From contig CACDTV010000004.1 of the NCBI GenBank assembly GCA_902555695.1, forward strand, positions 1-64,000: a stretch of DNA of 64,000 nt. The letters are read 5' to 3'. Source of the DNA: an uncultured Alphaproteobacteria bacterium. GTDB taxonomy: Bacteria; Pseudomonadota; Alphaproteobacteria; HIMB59. Both the position numbers and the translations under genes were made by a program. Below the pieces are notes generated by a model, which saw only the letters and a program-made list of their open reading frames with translations, was not told where the DNA came from and did not search any database. Positions 1-9,214 of this stretch are shown here, piece by piece; position 1 is the first letter of the stretch; every line of letters begins with the position of its first letter.

Positions 1-33
1 AATATGTTTATTGTCTATATATAATCTGCTGCT

Positions 34-561
34 ATGTCTGCTTTGGCACAATTATCCAAATTTATTGATCGATTTAATACAATCATAGGATATCTATGTG
101 CTTTTTTTGTTTTTTCTATGGTCATAGTTGTATTCACTGTTGTCGTCTTAAGATATGGGTTCAATATTGGATTTATATGGATGCAAGAAGTTTATGTTTG
201 GCTTCATAGTTTTGTTTTTATGTTGGGTGCTGGTTTTACTTATTTAGCTAATGAACATGTCAGAATAGATGTCTTTTACCGAGAGGCATCAAAAAAATAT
301 AAAGCTACTGTAGATCTATTTGGAAATATTTTTTTACTTCTACCTTTTTTATATATTATTTGGAATTACAGCTATCCCTTTGTATATAGATCTTTTTTGA
401 TGGGGGAGGTTTCCAGAGAAGCGGGCGGTATGCCTGCTTTATATATTTTAAAAAGTGCAATTCTATGGTTTTGTTTAGTTTTATTTCTTCAATTAGTCTC
501 TAATGTAATTAAATCAATACTGACACTTTCAAACTATCATTTGTCTGATAATAAATCATGA
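34..561 (+). CDS. dctQ: TRAP transporter small permease (DctQ family)
   Basis: This 175-aa protein has four hydrophobic segments and the family feature WMQEVYVWLHSF near residue 49. In TRAP transporters the small subunit pairs with the large permease DctM to form the inner-membrane sodium symporter. Its stop overlaps the dctM start in an ATGA, so the two are translationally coupled. A TATAAT at 20-25 lies only 8 nt before the ATG. If that is the -10 box the transcript is nearly leaderless. The substrate cannot be read from this subunit. Confidence 0.9.
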   Translation: MSALAQLSKFIDRFNTIIGYLCAFFVFSMVIVVFTVVVLRYGFNIGFIWMQEVYVWLHSFVFMLGAGFTYLANEHVRIDVFYREASKKYKATVDLFGNIFLLLPFLYIIWNYSYPFVYRSFLMGEVSREAGGMPALYILKSAILWFCLVLFLQLVSNVIKSILTLSNYHLSDNKS

Positions 562-1934
562 TTAGTCCTGAAATTTTAGCAATTGTAATGTTTGTAACAA
601 CATTGGGGTTATTACTTTTCGGTTTTCCCGTTGCTTTTACACTTGCTGGAACAGCTCTTCTGTTTGGGTTTATAGGAGATGCTCTAGAAATATTTAATTT
701 CAGAATGCTAGGATTTTTTCCTCAACGCATTTTTGGAACAATGATTAATGAGCCCCTTGTGGCTGTGCCCCTATTCATTTTTATGGGAATAATGTTAGAA
801 AAAACAAAAATTGCAGCCGGACTATTACATTCAATTGGTGAACTATTTGGGACTACTAAAGGAGGTCTTGGAATAGGGGTTGTAATAGTGGGTATGTTGT
901 TAGCTGCATCAACAGGCATTGTTGGTGCAACAGTTGTTACAATGGGAATGTTATCTTTACCCTCAATGATGAAAGCTGGCTATGATCAAAAAATAGCCAC
1001 AGGCACAATTTGTGCCGCTGGCACATTAGGACAAATAATACCTCCCTCAATTGTTTTAGTTTTACTTGCAACAATTTTACAAGGCGCAAATGAAGAAGCA
1101 GCGATGTTAGTTGGTAATTTAGCTCCAGATCCGGTTACAGCAATTGATTTATTTGCTGGTGCTATTCTACCTGGATTGATGTTAGTAGTCTTATTTATAA
1201 TTTTTATTTTCATATACGCTAGAATAAACCCATTAAGTTGTCCGCCTGTTGAAACTACCAAGTCAAGAACTGAGATATACATTGAAGCTGCTAAATCAGT
1301 TGTGCCTCCCATAACTCTTATTGTGCTAGTTTTAGGCTCGATTTTATTTGGAATAGCGACCCCCACAGAGTCTGCATCAGTTGGAGCTGTTGGAGCTGCG
1401 ATAATTGCATTGTTAAAGGGTGAATTAAATTTCAAGAATATTAAAGAGACAGCTTTAGGAACTGTAAAACTTAGTTCATTTGTATTTGTAATTTTAATTG
1501 GTGCCTCAATGTTTTCTCTTGTGTTTCGTGGTTTTGGTGGTGATGAAATGATAGAGCATTTTCTTGGAACTCTACCTGGTGGGCTTTACGCAGCACTCAT
1601 TTTAGTAATGATAGTAATTTTTCTATTAGGTTTTTTCCTAGACTATATCGAAATAATTTTTGTCATCGTTCCATTAGTTGGTCCAATATTAATTGCAAAC
1701 GGAGCAGACCCATTATGGTTAGGTATTCTTATTTCACTGAATTTACAAACTAGTTTTTTAACACCTCCTTTTGGATTTTCTTTATTTTTTTTAAGAGGAG
1801 TGGCCCCAAGTAGTATTAAAACTAAAAACATGTACAGAGGGGTAATTCCCTTCATTGGAATTCAAGTATTGGCTATATTAATTGTTGGTTTTTATCCTGA
1901 AATAGCAACCTGGTTGCCAAATAAAATGTTCTGA
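558..1934 (+). CDS. dctM: TRAP transporter large permease (DctM family)
   Basis: This 458-aa multi-spanning protein has the typical DctM organisation, including GTLGQIIPPSIVLVLLA near residue 155 and FLTPPFGFSLFFL near the C-terminus. It is the sodium-coupled transport channel subunit. It overlaps dctQ by 4 bp and is followed by a strong hairpin terminator. The matching binding protein is not co-directional: dctP lies convergently downstream on the minus strand. Confidence 0.93.
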   Translation: MISPEILAIVMFVTTLGLLLFGFPVAFTLAGTALLFGFIGDALEIFNFRMLGFFPQRIFGTMINEPLVAVPLFIFMGIMLEKTKIAAGLLHSIGELFGTTKGGLGIGVVIVGMLLAASTGIVGATVVTMGMLSLPSMMKAGYDQKIATGTICAAGTLGQIIPPSIVLVLLATILQGANEEAAMLVGNLAPDPVTAIDLFAGAILPGLMLVVLFIIFIFIYARINPLSCPPVETTKSRTEIYIEAAKSVVPPITLIVLVLGSILFGIATPTESASVGAVGAAIIALLKGELNFKNIKETALGTVKLSSFVFVILIGASMFSLVFRGFGGDEMIEHFLGTLPGGLYAALILVMIVIFLLGFFLDYIEIIFVIVPLVGPILIANGADPLWLGILISLNLQTSFLTPPFGFSLFFLRGVAPSSIKTKNMYRGVIPFIGIQVLAILIVGFYPEIATWLPNKMF

Positions 1935-1941
1935 TAAATAG

Positions 1942-1980
1942 ATCATCCCCGAATAGGTATCGGGGATGATTTTAATTTTG
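1942..1980 (+). terminator. Rho-independent terminator after dctQM
   Basis: An 11-bp perfect stem (1942-1952 with 1960-1970) has a 7-nt loop and is followed by TTTAATTTT. It sits 8 nt past the dctM stop and ends just before the convergent dctP stop. The plus-strand side carries the T tract. The minus-strand side is only weakly T-rich. Confidence 0.85.
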
Positions 1981-1983
1981 TAT

Positions 1984-3111
1984 TTATGCTGATGGATAAG
2001 TAAATGGGAGACTTCTTACTCTCATGTACTCTTTTTCAGATGTATTTGTCCATCTCAGAATTGATGATCTAAATTCAACAATATGTGAGAAAAGAGCCTG
2101 AGAAACAGGGTCTTCCGCTGCTATTGAGCTACAAACCTCTCCTGCTCTTTGACCCAATGCATTCATAACTGGATCTGGTAATTGTCTCATTTGAACACCA
2201 TGCTCATTAATAAGTTTTTGATACGAACTATCGTTTGCAGCTTGGAACATAGATAAAACTTCCATGTTAACTGCCTTAGTTGCAATTGTGACTAGCTCTT
2301 TAGTTGCGTCATCAAGTTTTTCCCACTCAAACATATCTATTGAACAATCTAAGATAGTTGCTGGCTCATGCCATCCTGGGTTATAGTAATACTTAGCTGC
2401 TTGGTGTAATCCTTTACCTAAGTCAGCTGCAGGACCAATCCATTCTGTTGCATCAATCGCACCTGAGGCAAGTGATGGAAGCACATCCGCTCCAGCCAAA
2501 AGAACTGTATTAGCGCCAAAAGATTTTAATACCTCTCCACCAAGACCAGGCATTCTGATTTTTAGACCTTCAAAGTCTGCAAGAGAATTAATTTCTTTAT
2601 TAAACCAACCCCCCATCTGGTTACCAGTATTACCCATTGGAAGAAATTTTACACCGATAGCATTATAAGCTTTGTCTGCTGCTTCAATTCCTCCACCATA
2701 GTAACACCATGCATTTTGTTCTTGAGCCGTTAAACCAAAAGGTAAAGCTGCAGAAAATGATGGAGCCATACTAATGTTTGTCCAATAATAACCTGCGCCA
2801 TAAGCCATTTGAGCGGCTCCAGATCTTACTGCGTCCAATGACTCAAGTGGTGGTACTAATTCGCCACCATGATAAACAGTAATTTTTAGTTTATCAGAAG
2901 CATTGTTAACGTAACTTGCAAATCTATCTATTGCTTTACCAAGACCTCCTGCTTTACCAAAAGCAGAACATGCAATCCATTCCATGTGTCCACCTGATAT
3001 TGCTGGTGCTGGAAATGAAGAAACTGCTGCGGCGCCTAGTGCTGCAGCACCTGCACCTTTAAGGAAATTTCTTCTTTTCATGGTCTTATTGTTAGTCTTC
3101 TTTTTTGCCAT
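1984..3111 (-). CDS. dctP: TRAP transporter substrate-binding protein, TakP-like, Tat signal
   Basis: This 375-aa periplasmic binding protein starts with a twin-arginine signal (KRRNFLKGAGAAALG, residues 12-26). The mature part carries IRMPGLGGEVL, the ATEWIGPAADLGKG segment and YYYNPGWHEPA. These are features of the TRAP-T subgroup that binds small oxo-acids or lactate (TakP-like). A strong AGGAGGGG Shine-Dalgarno precedes the ATG. It lies 33 nt downstream of the EamA gene on the same strand, so it may be co-transcribed with the acetoacetate genes. Its membrane partners dctQM are convergent. The exact ligand is inferred, not shown. Confidence 0.9.
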   Translation of the reverse strand: MAKKKTNNKTMKRRNFLKGAGAAALGAAAVSSFPAPAISGGHMEWIACSAFGKAGGLGKAIDRFASYVNNASDKLKITVYHGGELVPPLESLDAVRSGAAQMAYGAGYYWTNISMAPSFSAALPFGLTAQEQNAWCYYGGGIEAADKAYNAIGVKFLPMGNTGNQMGGWFNKEINSLADFEGLKIRMPGLGGEVLKSFGANTVLLAGADVLPSLASGAIDATEWIGPAADLGKGLHQAAKYYYNPGWHEPATILDCSIDMFEWEKLDDATKELVTIATKAVNMEVLSMFQAANDSSYQKLINEHGVQMRQLPDPVMNALGQRAGEVCSSIAAEDPVSQALFSHIVEFRSSILRWTNTSEKEYMRVRSLPFTYPSA

Positions 3112-3144
3112 AAATATTCCCCTCCTAATATTAGAAATAATTAA

Positions 3145-4035
3145 TTATTTTTTATTAGCTATCATTATACCAACAATCACAGATAAAATTCCAGCGTAAT
3201 GATAACTCTGTAATGTTTCTTGGAAGACTAAATATGCAAGAATTCCACCAAAAATAGGCATTAAGTGGAGAAAAGGGCCTGATTTATTTGGGCCAATCAA
3301 AGCTACACCAGTATTCCAACAAATATATGACAAGATGCTAGGAAAAGTTCCGGTATAGCCAATTACTAATAAGGTTCTGTGATCAAATACTATGAAATTG
3401 TTTTGAATTATAACGTCATATAAATAAACAGGTAAGAGTAAGATTACTGTAAATACAAATGATAAATATAAAAAACTAAATCCTGAAACACCTGTTTCAT
3501 TTTTTTTTAGAAATATTGAATACAATGCCCAAGATATAACAGCAAGTAGAATGAATAAATCTCCAGAGTAAAATTTTGAATCAAATATATTTTGGTAGTT
3601 ACCTTTTGTTATAACATAACTAACACCAATAAGAGATAAAATGACACCTAACATTTGAAACAAGTTTGTTTGATTTTTATAAATCAATTTGTTTAAAAGG
3701 ATTATCAACATTGGTGTTGTCGAAATAACTAATAAAGAATTAATAACAGTTGTCGCTGTTAGACCAATATAAGTTAATGTGTTAAATAGTGTTGGACCAG
3801 TTAAAATTATCAAAAAAACCATTCCTGGTTGTTTTTTTAAAAGGGGTAAGTCGACTAAAGCATTTTTTAAACAAAAGGGGGTTAGGATTATTAAAGCAAT
3901 TACCCATCTGTAAAAAGATAATGATAGCGGTGATACTAATTCCTCAACTGAGGATAATCTTCCTACTATAAAATTGCCTGACCAAAATAAGGAGGCAAAA
4001 CATAAAAATATAGCTGCTTTAAGAGAAACACTCAC
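3145..4035 (-). CDS. EamA/DMT-family exporter
   Basis: This 296-aa integral membrane protein has about ten hydrophobic segments arranged as two EamA halves. The N-terminal half has SLFWSGNFIVGRL near residue 15, and the C-terminal half has GPNKSGPFLHLMPIFGGILAYL. Drug/metabolite transporters of this type export small metabolites or amino acids. It begins 9 nt after the thiolase stop and precedes dctP, suggesting membership in the same operon. The substrate is unknown. Confidence 0.85.
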   Translation of the reverse strand: MSVSLKAAIFLCFASLFWSGNFIVGRLSSVEELVSPLSLSFYRWVIALIILTPFCLKNALVDLPLLKKQPGMVFLIILTGPTLFNTLTYIGLTATTVINSLLVISTTPMLIILLNKLIYKNQTNLFQMLGVILSLIGVSYVITKGNYQNIFDSKFYSGDLFILLAVISWALYSIFLKKNETGVSGFSFLYLSFVFTVILLLPVYLYDVIIQNNFIVFDHRTLLVIGYTGTFPSILSYICWNTGVALIGPNKSGPFLHLMPIFGGILAYLVFQETLQSYHYAGILSVIVGIMIANKK

Positions 4036-4044
4036 TTAGATTTT

Positions 4045-5196
4045 TTATTTGAGATTTTCAATAGCAATTGCTAAACCTTGACCACCACCAATACACATAC
4101 TTGCAACACCAAACTTTTGTTTTGTTCTTCTGAGTTGATGAGACAAGGTTGTGATAATTCTTGCACCTGAACAGCCAATAGGGTGTCCTAATGCGATAGC
4201 GCCTCCTGCAATATTTAATTTATTTGGATCAATCTTTAAAGATCTTTGGACAGCAACTGAAGTTGCAGCAAATGCCTCATTGACCTCAACCAAATTAAAA
4301 TAGTTAATATTTACACTCATTTTCTTCATTAATTTCTGTATAGCTGTAATTGGAGTAACACCCATATAATCAGGATTGCCCGCCGAGGACGCCCAAGATA
4401 GTACTTTTGCAATTGGTTTAATTTTGTTTGAAGTTACATATTTTTCAGAAGCTAAAGCCAAAAAACTAGCTCCATCATTTAATGAAGAAGCATTTCCAGC
4501 AGTAACTGTTCCAGATTTTTTAAAAACAGCTTTTAATTGGCTTAATTTTGGCAAAGTCGTGTCTTTTCGAACTTCATCTTTAAGGGGTGTTTTTGTCAAT
4601 TCGTTTTTGAAGTAATTATTTTTAATAGCCTTATAAGTTTTTAGATAAGACTGATAAGCAAATTGATCTTGGTCTTGTCTCGTAACGTTATATTTTCTTG
4701 AAACGTTTTCAGCTGTTATGCCCATATGTTCTTTTGAAAAAGCATCTGTTAGGCCATCGTTAACTAAAGTGTCTATAAAGATATTGTTTCCTAATTTTTT
4801 TTCTCCAGTTCTACTCAGATAAGCATGGCGTGCCCTTGACATACTTTCTTGACCACCAACAATTAATAAATTTGACTCGCCGGAATAAATTTTAGATGAA
4901 CCATCTATTGTAGCTCTCATACCACTTCCACAAACTTGATTTACTACATAAGCAAAGGATGTCTGTTGCATTCCGGAACCTAGTGCAACTTGCCTTGCTG
5001 TATTCATTCCTAGTCCACTTGTTAATACTTGTCCTAAAATTAATCCTTCAACTTCTTTCGTATTGATTGTTTTGTTTCTATCAAATAATTCTTTGAGACA
5101 AGAGGTTCCTAATTCTACTGATTCAGTTTTTTTGTAATTGCCTAAATAAGCTCCTATTGGTGTTCTAACTGCATCGATTATAAAAACATCACTCAT
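4045..5196 (-). CDS. atoB: acetyl-CoA C-acetyltransferase (thiolase)
   Basis: This 383-aa thiolase has the acyl-accepting Cys89 in NQVCGSGM, His338 in GHPIGCSGAR and Cys368 in CIGGGQG, so all catalytic residues are present. It interconverts acetoacetyl-CoA plus CoA with two acetyl-CoA. The gene overlaps the end of acetoacetyl-CoA synthetase by 8 bp, so in this context it most likely degrades acetoacetyl-CoA. A role in PHB or lipid biosynthesis is possible in the reverse direction, but no phaB or phaC is nearby. Confidence 0.93.
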   Translation of the reverse strand: MSDVFIIDAVRTPIGAYLGNYKKTESVELGTSCLKELFDRNKTINTKEVEGLILGQVLTSGLGMNTARQVALGSGMQQTSFAYVVNQVCGSGMRATIDGSSKIYSGESNLLIVGGQESMSRARHAYLSRTGEKKLGNNIFIDTLVNDGLTDAFSKEHMGITAENVSRKYNVTRQDQDQFAYQSYLKTYKAIKNNYFKNELTKTPLKDEVRKDTTLPKLSQLKAVFKKSGTVTAGNASSLNDGASFLALASEKYVTSNKIKPIAKVLSWASSAGNPDYMGVTPITAIQKLMKKMSVNINYFNLVEVNEAFAATSVAVQRSLKIDPNKLNIAGGAIALGHPIGCSGARIITTLSHQLRRTKQKFGVASMCIGGGQGLAIAIENLK

Positions 5197-7105
5197 TAAT
5201 ATTTATCTTTCTGTATTCAATTACTGACTCAGGATTTGCCAACGATCCCAAGTTCTGCACTTTATCATTATTGATAATTTTTTTGACAAGTATTTCAGAG
5301 TTTTTACCACTTTTTGTTCTTGGAATGTCTTTTACTATAAATATTTTCCACGGAACATGTCTTGGACTAAGCGATGTCTTGAGGTGTTTTTTCAATATTG
5401 TATTAAAATCAACATTAATTTTTGTGTTTAACAATTTCAAAAAAAGGACAATTTTTTCATCATTTTTAGTTAAATAACCTGTTGCCAAACAGTCCTCGAT
5501 CCAATGAAATTTTTGTAGGCAACTGTATATTTCACCTGTTCCTATTCTGACACCACCTGGATTTAAAGTAGCATCTGATCTTCCAAAGATTACATAACCT
5601 CCATTTTTGGTTTTTTTCACATAATCTCCATGAGACCATATGTTTGGAAATTTTTTAAAGTATGCGGATTTATACTTATCATTCAATCTGTCATTCCAAA
5701 AGTAGATAGGCTTAGATGGGAAAGGGGTCTTGCAAACTAGTTCTCCTGTTTTTTTGGTTGGCTTGCCATTATCATTGAAAACATCAATATCCATGCCTAA
5801 GCCCGGTCCTTGAATTTCACCTGAATAGACAGGTAAAGTTGGTATTCCTAACATAAAACATGAAACTATGTCTGTACCGCCACTCACCGAATGTATAAAA
5901 GATTTTGAATTTAAACTTTTATTAATAAACTTAAAAGTATCTGGGCTTAGAGGAGAGCCAGTTGATATAAAACAATTAATTTTTTTTAAAATATCTTTTT
6001 TATTTGATTTATAATTATTCTGGATAGTTTCATAAACTTTTGCTCCCGCACCTAGCATTGTTGAATTAGTATCTTTTGTAATATTTATAACTCGATTTAT
6101 ATTTGGATAAAATGGGGAGCCATCATAAAGAACGATTGAGGAACCCAGTAGTAGGTTTGAAACTGTCCAGTTCCACATCATCCACCCGCAAGTAGTTAAG
6201 AAAAGCATTTTATCCTCGGATTTAACATTTGTATGTAATGCTAGTTCTTTTAAATGTTGAAGGAGTGAGCCTCCGTGGCCATGCGTAATACACTTTGGGA
6301 GCCCTGTCGTTCCACTAGAAAATAATACATATAGCGGATGATTAAAGCTCAATGATATATTTTTATTTAGTTTTGAATATTTTTTTTGATTGTAAATTTT
6401 TTTTAATTCAGAAGTGTTATTTTTTGAAGGATAGCTAGTTTTTAAAATTAGTGGATTATTTAAATTTGCTTTTAATGTTCTTAAGTTTTTTGAATATTGA
6501 AATTTCTTGCCGTTATAAAAATAATAGTCAGCAACAATTAAAAGCTTAGGCTTAAGCTGGGAAAATCTGTCAATCACTGCTTGTGTTCCAAAGTCAGCAG
6601 AGCAAGAAGACCAAACTGCACCAATTTTTGCTGCAGAAAGGAAGCTTATTACTGTATCAGGTATATTTGGCAGATATCCAACAATTACATCACCTTTTTT
6701 AATGCCTTTATCTCTAAAAAAATTGCTTAATGCATTAATTCTTTTATTTAAATCACTATAAATAATTTTTTCGCTGAATTTGTTTTCTCCAATAAATTCA
6801 ATGGCCAAATTTGATGAATTATTTTTAGAAATTAAATCGTAATAATTAAGATTACTGTTATCAAAGAAAATTGAATTCCAAAAAGATTTTTTTTTGTAAG
6901 CTTTAAAAAATTTTTTCCTCTCAAGGTCGATATTAAAGTACTCAACTATAGACTCCCAAAACTCACCAGGGTTCTTATTAGTCCATAACCAAAGCTTGTT
7001 ATAATTTAAAAATTTTTTAGAGAGTTTTTGCTCTAAATAGGTCTGAAATTTATAAAGATTTGTAGATTTAATAAATTTTCTACTTGGCTCAAATAACTTA
7101 TCCAT
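5189..7105 (-). CDS. aacS: acetoacetyl-CoA synthetase
   Basis: This 638-aa member of the ANL adenylating family has the P-loop FSSGTTGLPK, the GRSDATLNPGGVRIGTGEIY segment typical of acetoacetate-CoA ligases, and the C-terminal catalytic lysine motif RTKSGK. The N-terminal ACAS-type region (FWESIVEYFNI) and the length match the family. It activates acetoacetate with ATP and CoA. It overlaps both the thioesterase upstream (8 bp) and the thiolase downstream (8 bp), forming a compact acetoacetate-to-acetyl-CoA pathway. Confidence 0.93.
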   Translation of the reverse strand: MDKLFEPSRKFIKSTNLYKFQTYLEQKLSKKFLNYNKLWLWTNKNPGEFWESIVEYFNIDLERKKFFKAYKKKSFWNSIFFDNSNLNYYDLISKNNSSNLAIEFIGENKFSEKIIYSDLNKRINALSNFFRDKGIKKGDVIVGYLPNIPDTVISFLSAAKIGAVWSSCSADFGTQAVIDRFSQLKPKLLIVADYYFYNGKKFQYSKNLRTLKANLNNPLILKTSYPSKNNTSELKKIYNQKKYSKLNKNISLSFNHPLYVLFSSGTTGLPKCITHGHGGSLLQHLKELALHTNVKSEDKMLFLTTCGWMMWNWTVSNLLLGSSIVLYDGSPFYPNINRVINITKDTNSTMLGAGAKVYETIQNNYKSNKKDILKKINCFISTGSPLSPDTFKFINKSLNSKSFIHSVSGGTDIVSCFMLGIPTLPVYSGEIQGPGLGMDIDVFNDNGKPTKKTGELVCKTPFPSKPIYFWNDRLNDKYKSAYFKKFPNIWSHGDYVKKTKNGGYVIFGRSDATLNPGGVRIGTGEIYSCLQKFHWIEDCLATGYLTKNDEKIVLFLKLLNTKINVDFNTILKKHLKTSLSPRHVPWKIFIVKDIPRTKSGKNSEILVKKIINNDKVQNLGSLANPESVIEYRKININE

Positions 7106-7496
7106 CTTTGTTTTTCATTAATCTTTGAAGATCCTCTGGTATTTTACTTGGGGCTCCTTGAGAATTGACGCAAACCATCAAAATCTTTGATTTAAAAATA
7201 ATATTATTTTGTTTGTAAATATTTTGTTCGAGCTCAAATGATGCATTTTTAAGAGACAAAATATTGCTTTTAACAGTTAATTGATCCTCTAGTTTGCATG
7301 ACTCAATATAATCACATTCAATCTTTTTTACTAAAAAAAGTCGATCGTGATCTTTCAATAAAGAATTCAGTGTAAATCCCAATTCATTGATGATTTCAGT
7401 ACGGGCTCTTTCAATAAATTTTAAATAATTTGCGTAATATACAACTCCACCAGAGTCTGTGTCTTCATAATATATTTTGAAGTTGTATTGGAACAT
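7098..7496 (-). CDS. YbgC-type acyl-CoA thioesterase
   Basis: This 132-aa hot-dog fold protein has the family active-site signature YYEDTDSGGVVYYANYLKF at residues 9-27, with the catalytic Asp and the helix-start VYYANY. Relatives hydrolyse short-chain or hydroxybenzoyl CoA esters and are often linked to tol-pal. Here there is no tol-pal; the gene leads the acetoacetate operon and overlaps aacS by 8 bp. It may release CoA from short acyl-CoAs made in that pathway. Confidence 0.85.
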   Translation of the reverse strand: MFQYNFKIYYEDTDSGGVVYYANYLKFIERARTEIINELGFTLNSLLKDHDRLFLVKKIECDYIESCKLEDQLTVKSNILSLKNASFELEQNIYKQNNIIFKSKILMVCVNSQGAPSKIPEDLQRLMKNKDG

Positions 7497-7604
7497 TAAG
7501 TAGTCAGACCTAAATACAATATATAAGTTATAATAATTATAACTATTCCAAATATTAAATATCTATATTCATTCATTAAATTAAATACCTATTATAGAAA
7601 ATAC

Positions 7605-7820
7605 TTAAGATATTTTTTCTCTCTTAAAATAATAAATCATTTTGTGTTTTGAAGGGATATCAGATTTATCTTTAATTACATTGACCAACTCCCAACCTTC
7701 TTTTCCACCTTTGTTAAGCCAGTCATTTTCCGACTTTAATTCTTCATCATCTAAATATTGGGTATAAATTCTATACTCCCACTTTGAATGTTCTTTTTTA
7801 TCGAAAGTTGGGTTAATCAT
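7605..7820 (-). CDS. small DUF4177-like protein
   Basis: I place the start at the ATG at 7820, giving 71 aa. The longer reading frame (to 7877) would overlap the upstream gene by 46 bp and shows no ribosome site. The protein has WEYRIYTQYLDDEEL followed by LNKGGKEGWELVNV and a C-terminal YYFKRE, the pattern of the DUF4177 family. Function unknown. It follows another small protein gene by 11 nt. Confidence 0.6.
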   Translation of the reverse strand: MINPTFDKKEHSKWEYRIYTQYLDDEELKSENDWLNKGGKEGWELVNVIKDKSDIPSKHKMIYYFKREKIS

Positions 7821-7831
7821 TTCTTTATAAC

Positions 7832-8068
7832 TTACGCATTTAAATTGTAGAAAAACCATACTGCAGATAAACACCAAAGTGTTAAAAAAATCTTACCTAG
7901 TTTATCTGCCTTTTTAAAATGTGATTTCATTTCATTAAGCTGAGCTAGATTTTGCACATCTTGTTTTTGAGAGTCCTTTAATTTTTTTTGGTAAAAGAAT
8001 TTGTATATATTTATCGCACAAGTCCATCCTGTTAGTATGTAAAAAATAGAGCTAGATAAAGTTGTCAT
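7832..8068 (-). CDS. small protein with two membrane segments
   Basis: This 78-aa protein has hydrophobic stretches at about residues 5-24 and 59-76, flanking a charged central region (KKLKDSQKQDVQNLAQLNEM) that could form a helix. I do not recognise the family. It is paired with the DUF4177-like gene 11 nt downstream, suggesting a two-gene unit. Confidence 0.55.
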   Translation of the reverse strand: MTTLSSSIFYILTGWTCAINIYKFFYQKKLKDSQKQDVQNLAQLNEMKSHFKKADKLGKIFLTLWCLSAVWFFYNLNA

Positions 8069-8109
8069 CTTTCTAATATAAACCTACTCCATGGTTCTTG
8101 CTAGTTTTA

Positions 8110-9042
8110 TCAATCTTGATATTGGATAAAAGTAGGTTTTATAACCTGGTTATCTTTGTCCCCCAAAGAGTCACATGAGTATCCTAAGTCAGATAACATT
8201 TCAGAGAAAATTTTGTTTGTGCATTTTTTTGCTCTAGCAATTCCATCATACCAAGCTGTGATTTTACCGTTAAAACCTTTAGGAGCATTATTTTGATATA
8301 TACCATATCGAAAAGAGGGTCCGTAAGATTTTCCATTGTAAGAATAAATATTAGTTATAAAGCCCTCTTCAGCATATTTTAAATCTCCATTGATATAAAG
8401 TTTTAGAAATCCATCATTGCCCCAACTTGCATGAATAATTACATCATGCCATTGGTTAAATAAAATATTTTCTGGAATTACCGTTGCAATCTCATCAGTC
8501 TCTACAACAGTTTTTTTTGTACAGTGCGTTCTATTAATGGCTAACCCTTTAAATTTTTTTTTATATTGAAATATAAAAACATTTTCAGAACCATTTTTTC
8601 TACAGTGAGGAAAAACTTTATTTTCATATGATAATTTCATTTGTCCAAATTGAATTAAATGATTGTCAATTTCTTTATGAGAAGTTGACGAATAAGTAAG
8701 CTCAGAATTGTCTATAAAAAATGACCATGCATACCAATTTTCTCCTCTCTCTTTTGTATTTATAAAAGTCTCAGTTCTTCCAAAAGAACCCTTAAATTTT
8801 CCCCTTTCACAATCAAAGTCTTTACAATCAAGTGCTCTAAACTCAAATTTGTGTGATGATTCACCAAGTCTTGAAAATTCAGTGTCGACGCTTTGACTCC
8901 AATCTTTACCAGCATCTAATCCATGTTTTTCAATAGTTGGCCAACCAATACCCTTGTAACTTCCAACTTGTTCTCCATTTTTAAATGTTAAGCCCCAACT
9001 CAAACTAGGGATTAATAACAACAAAACCAAGAGGTTTTTCAT
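8110..9042 (-). CDS. secreted heparin-lyase-like (PF14099-type) protein
   Basis: This 310-aa protein has a Sec signal peptide (about residues 1-17, ending SLSWG). The remainder resembles the polysaccharide lyase jelly-roll family PF14099. It has YAWSFFIDN, HLIQFGQMK, FNQWHDVIIHASWGNDGFLK, LYINGDL and YGIYQNNAPKG, the usual order of strands and the concave face. Such proteins cleave or bind acidic polysaccharides. I cannot confirm catalytic residues from sequence alone, so it could be a lectin-like relative. It is a lone gene between the small-protein pair and a tRNA. Confidence 0.65.
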   Translation of the reverse strand: MKNLLVLLLLIPSLSWGLTFKNGEQVGSYKGIGWPTIEKHGLDAGKDWSQSVDTEFSRLGESSHKFEFRALDCKDFDCERGKFKGSFGRTETFINTKERGENWYAWSFFIDNSELTYSSTSHKEIDNHLIQFGQMKLSYENKVFPHCRKNGSENVFIFQYKKKFKGLAINRTHCTKKTVVETDEIATVIPENILFNQWHDVIIHASWGNDGFLKLYINGDLKYAEEGFITNIYSYNGKSYGPSFRYGIYQNNAPKGFNGKITAWYDGIARAKKCTNKIFSEMLSDLGYSCDSLGDKDNQVIKPTFIQYQD

Positions 9043-9132
9043 ATAGTTAAATTATCATAATTGTCGGAAATTTGTCGGATGGTATTTTAAAAATTGTATT
9101 AATCGGAAAAAAAGTAAATAAAATCAATTAAA

Positions 9133-9207
9133 GGTTCCGTGGTGTAACGGATAGCACAAATGACTTCGGATCATTTAGTCAGGGTTCGAATCCTTGCGGA
9201 ACCGCCA
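9133..9207 (+). tRNA. tRNA-Arg (anticodon TCG)
   Basis: A complete cloverleaf can be folded. The acceptor stem is GGTTCCG with CGGAACC. The anticodon stem AATGA/TCATT closes loop CTTCGGA, giving anticodon TCG. The T arm is CAGGG-TTCGAAT-CCTTG, followed by discriminator G and an encoded CCA. It reads CGA and other CGN arginine codons. Confidence 0.95.
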
Positions 9208-9214
9208 ATCTAAT

